Positions 62,593 to 64,000 of a stretch of 64,000 nt of DNA are shown here, piece after piece. The notes below the pieces were generated by a model. It saw only the letters and a list, made by a program, of their open reading frames with translations, had not been told where the DNA came from and searched no databases. Where the stretch lies: the NCBI RefSeq assembly GCF_007828035.1, contig NZ_VITV01000005.1, positions 1 to 64,000 on the forward strand, read 5' to 3'. A program made the position numbers and the translations under genes. The stretch comes from Nitrospirillum amazonense (GTDB lineage Bacteria; Pseudomonadota; Alphaproteobacteria; Azospirillales; Azospirillaceae). How positions within the stretch are numbered: the stretch's first letter is position 1; the number at the start of each line of letters is the position of its first letter.

Positions 62593-63408
62593 ATGACCGC
62601 GCTTTCCATGACGGCGGAACAGTCCCAGGCGGCCCTCGCCACCGACGGCGACATGCGCGAGAAGATCAGCGTCCGCAACCTGAACTTCTATTACGGCGGC
62701 TTCCACGCCCTGCGTAACATCAACCTGCCGCTGTTCGACAAGCGGGTGACGGCCTTCATCGGCCCGTCCGGCTGCGGCAAGTCCACGCTGCTGCGCATCC
62801 TGAACCGCATCTACGACCTCTACCCCAACCAGCGGGCCGAGGGCGAGGTGCTGCTGGACGGCGAGAACCTGCTGTCGCCCAAGCAGGACCTGAACCTGCT
62901 GCGCGCCCGCGTCGGCATGGTGTTCCAGAAGCCGACGCCCTTCCCCATGTCGATCTACGACAACGTCGCCTACGGCATCCGGCTGTATGAGAAGCTGAGC
63001 CGTGCCGACATGGACGTGCGCGTGGAAGAGGCGCTGCGCAAGACCGCGCTGTGGACCGAGGTCAAGGACAAGCTGCGCCAGAGCGGCCTGTCGCTGTCCG
63101 GCGGCCAGCAGCAGCGCCTGTGCATCGCCCGCGCCGTGGCCGTGCGCCCGGCCGTGCTGCTGCTGGACGAGCCGACCTCGGCGCTGGACCCCATCTCCAC
63201 CTCCAAGATCGAGGAGCTGGTGGATGAGCTGAAGCCCGACTACTGCATCGCCATCGTCACGCACAACATGCAGCAGGCGGCCCGCGTCTCCGACTTCACC
63301 GCCTTCATGTACCTGGGCGAGCTGGTGGAATACGGCGCCACCGACACCATCTTCACCGCCCCCAAGGAAGAGAAGACCGAGCAGTACATCACCGGCCGCT
63401 TCGGCTGA
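62593..63408 (+). CDS. pstB: Phosphate ABC transporter ATPase PstB
   Basis: A 271-residue ATPase that powers phosphate import. Walker A is GPSGCGKST, the Q-loop is [11 protein letters not shown], the ABC signature is LSGGQQQR, Walker B is [13 protein letters not shown] and the switch His is in IVTHNMQQA. It ends [10 protein letters not shown], normal for PstB. The ATG at 62593 follows the pstA stop by 5 bp. phoU, the usual next gene, is absent; a dispersed repeat and terminator follow instead. Confidence 0.97.
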   Translation: MTALSMTAEQSQAALATDGDMREKISVRNLNFYYGGFHALRNINLPLFDKRVTAFIGPSGCGKSTLLRILNRIYDLYPNQRAEGEVLLDGENLLSPKQDLNLLRARVGMVFQKPTPFPMSIYDNVAYGIRLYEKLSRADMDVRVEEALRKTALWTEVKDKLRQSGLSLSGGQQQRLCIARAVAVRPAVLLLDEPTSALDPISTSKIEELVDELKPDYCIAIVTHNMQQAARVSDFTAFMYLGELVEYGATDTIFTAPKEEKTEQYITGRFG

Positions 63409-63455
63409 TCCGGCCGCTGTGTTGCCAGCGGGACGGGATTTTGACTCGTGCCGCT

Positions 63456-63544
63456 GTAGCCCGCGACTGCGGGCGCCGCAGCGAGCACCGCAGGGCGGAG
63501 CGAGGATAGCCAAGGCTGCGGATGCAGCCGCCCGGCGCCTGAGG
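63456..63544 (+). repeat. Dispersed palindromic intergenic repeat, copy 3
   Basis: GTAGCCCGCGACTGCGGGCG, then CAGCGAGCACCGCAGGGCG, AGCGAGGATAGCC, the hairpin GGCTGCGGATGCAGCC and CGGCGCCTGAGG. This is the cleanest copy in the window, 48 bp after pstB. Confidence 0.8.
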
Positions 63545-63587
63545 TGCATTTGAGCGGCCACGATCAAATGCCACGCGTGTGAACGTG

Positions 63588-63620
63588 AAGGGCGGCGTCC
63601 TCCGGGACGGCCGCCCTTTT
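63588..63620 (+). terminator. Intrinsic terminator of the pst operon
   Basis: AAGGGCGGC and GCCGCCCTT stem followed by TTTT, about 180 bp after pstB and beyond the repeat. Confidence 0.85.
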
Positions 63621-63711
63621 CCATAGAAGCGCCGCTTTTATCGTCCATATCGGCCCGGTCCCCTGCTATCACCCTTGTCCTGATCGGACGCGGCCCCATT
63701 TCCCCGATACC

Positions 63712-64000
63712 ATGGATACCTTCCCGCCTTCCCAGCAGACACCGGCCGCGCCCTCCGGCCCGGAGTCCGCGCCAGAGGCGGAGGCGGAAGGAACGGCCGC
63801 GGCGGCCGTGGGCTCCACCCATGGACCGCAACAGGGCGCGGCGCAGCAGGGCGGGCCGCGCCGGCGCGCCAGCCGCCGCCTGCCGGTGGTCTGGCGGGCG
63901 CTGACCCATGCCCTGACGCCCAAGGGCCTGCGCTCCTCCGAGCTGTCCCTGGCCCTGCTCAGCGTGCCGGTGGGCATCGGCGTGGGCCTGGCGGTGGCGG
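63712..64000 (+). CDS. Partial gene, probable ClC-family chloride channel/antiporter
   Basis: An open frame from ATG 63712 running off the window end (at least 96 residues). The first 50 residues are Pro/Ala/Glu/Gln-rich and disordered, then a basic patch (GGPRRRASRRLP) and an amphipathic start of the first membrane helix (RSSELSLALLSVPVGIGVGL). The spacing of a basic leader before a first helix of this type suits bacterial ClC proteins, but only the N-terminus is visible, so this is a guess; another polytopic transporter is equally possible. Confidence 0.4.
   Translation, partial: MDTFPPSQQTPAAPSGPESAPEAEAEGTAAAAVGSTHGPQQGAAQQGGPRRRASRRLPVVWRALTHALTPKGLRSSELSLALLSVPVGIGVGLAVA

Overview
The window is GC-rich, gene-dense chromosomal DNA, most likely from an alphaproteobacterium and perhaps a Rhodospirillales/Azospirillaceae-type soil or plant-associated organism. 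Three things point that way. A perfect GTTC-N7-GTTC LexA box, the alphaproteobacterial SOS motif, precedes dinB. The initiator tRNA carries an A-U variant of the three anticodon-stem G-C pairs. The gene content also fits: RmuC, a pst operon with a phosphate-type porin, LacI/GntR/LysR/TetR regulators, an MCP and a PAS-rich hybrid kinase. The genus is a guess. No insertion sequence, integrase or CRISPR array was found.

Layout. 0-9 kb: initiator tRNA, MscS channel, small exported protein, hybrid histidine kinase, a secreted TIM-barrel-like protein behind a LacI-type operator, SOS-controlled dinB and an alpha/beta hydrolase. 9-13.5 kb: a probable LysR-controlled redox block (glutathione transferase, a flavin/ferredoxin fusion reductase, three mini-genes including carboxymuconolactone-decarboxylase-like fragments). 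13.5-21.2 kb: a hexuronate/hexuronide island (GntR, mannonate dehydratase, GH2 glycosidase, ExuT-like transporter, LacI) with four copies of a TGGTnnGACCA operator. 21-26 kb: methyltransferase, chemoreceptor and exported MetX-like hydrolase. 25.8-30 kb: a giant RTX-type repeat protein built from recently duplicated DNA, followed by an AT-rich gene-poor stretch. 30.9-35.9 kb: prolyl aminopeptidase, SlyB-like lipoprotein, LLM flavin monooxygenase, a TetR/isochorismatase-fold pair and an unlisted 52-residue protein behind a possible Fur box.

36.2-48.5 kb is the most interesting part. A GntR regulator, POT peptide transporter, M24 Xaa-Pro peptidase, 4-hydroxyproline epimerase, DHDPS-family deaminase, DadA-like D-hydroxyproline oxidoreductase, Tat-exported GH127/GH146 beta-L-arabinofuranosidase and DUF885 metallopeptidase lie together. 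One palindromic motif (RTATYGTATMCRRT) occurs in front of three of the transcription units, and a half-conserved copy lies before the regulator. Read together, the genes describe a pathway for plant hydroxyproline-rich glycoproteins: remove arabinose from hydroxyproline, cut the peptide, import it, cleave X-Hyp bonds, then convert hydroxyproline to 2-oxoglutarate semialdehyde. The final semialdehyde dehydrogenase is not in this window.

48.6-57 kb: RmuC, a candidate structured non-coding RNA with its own promoter and terminator, TauE/SafE permease, a GT-C-like membrane protein, a second POT transporter, a NarL-type regulator and a DUF1003 protein. 57-63.4 kb: a phosphate-starvation block, with a phosphate-type porin divergent from pstS-pstC-pstA-pstB, each side carrying 11-bp-phased Pho boxes. 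phoU does not follow pstB. The window ends inside a probable ClC-type channel gene. A dispersed palindromic intergenic repeat about 90 bp long occurs at least four times.
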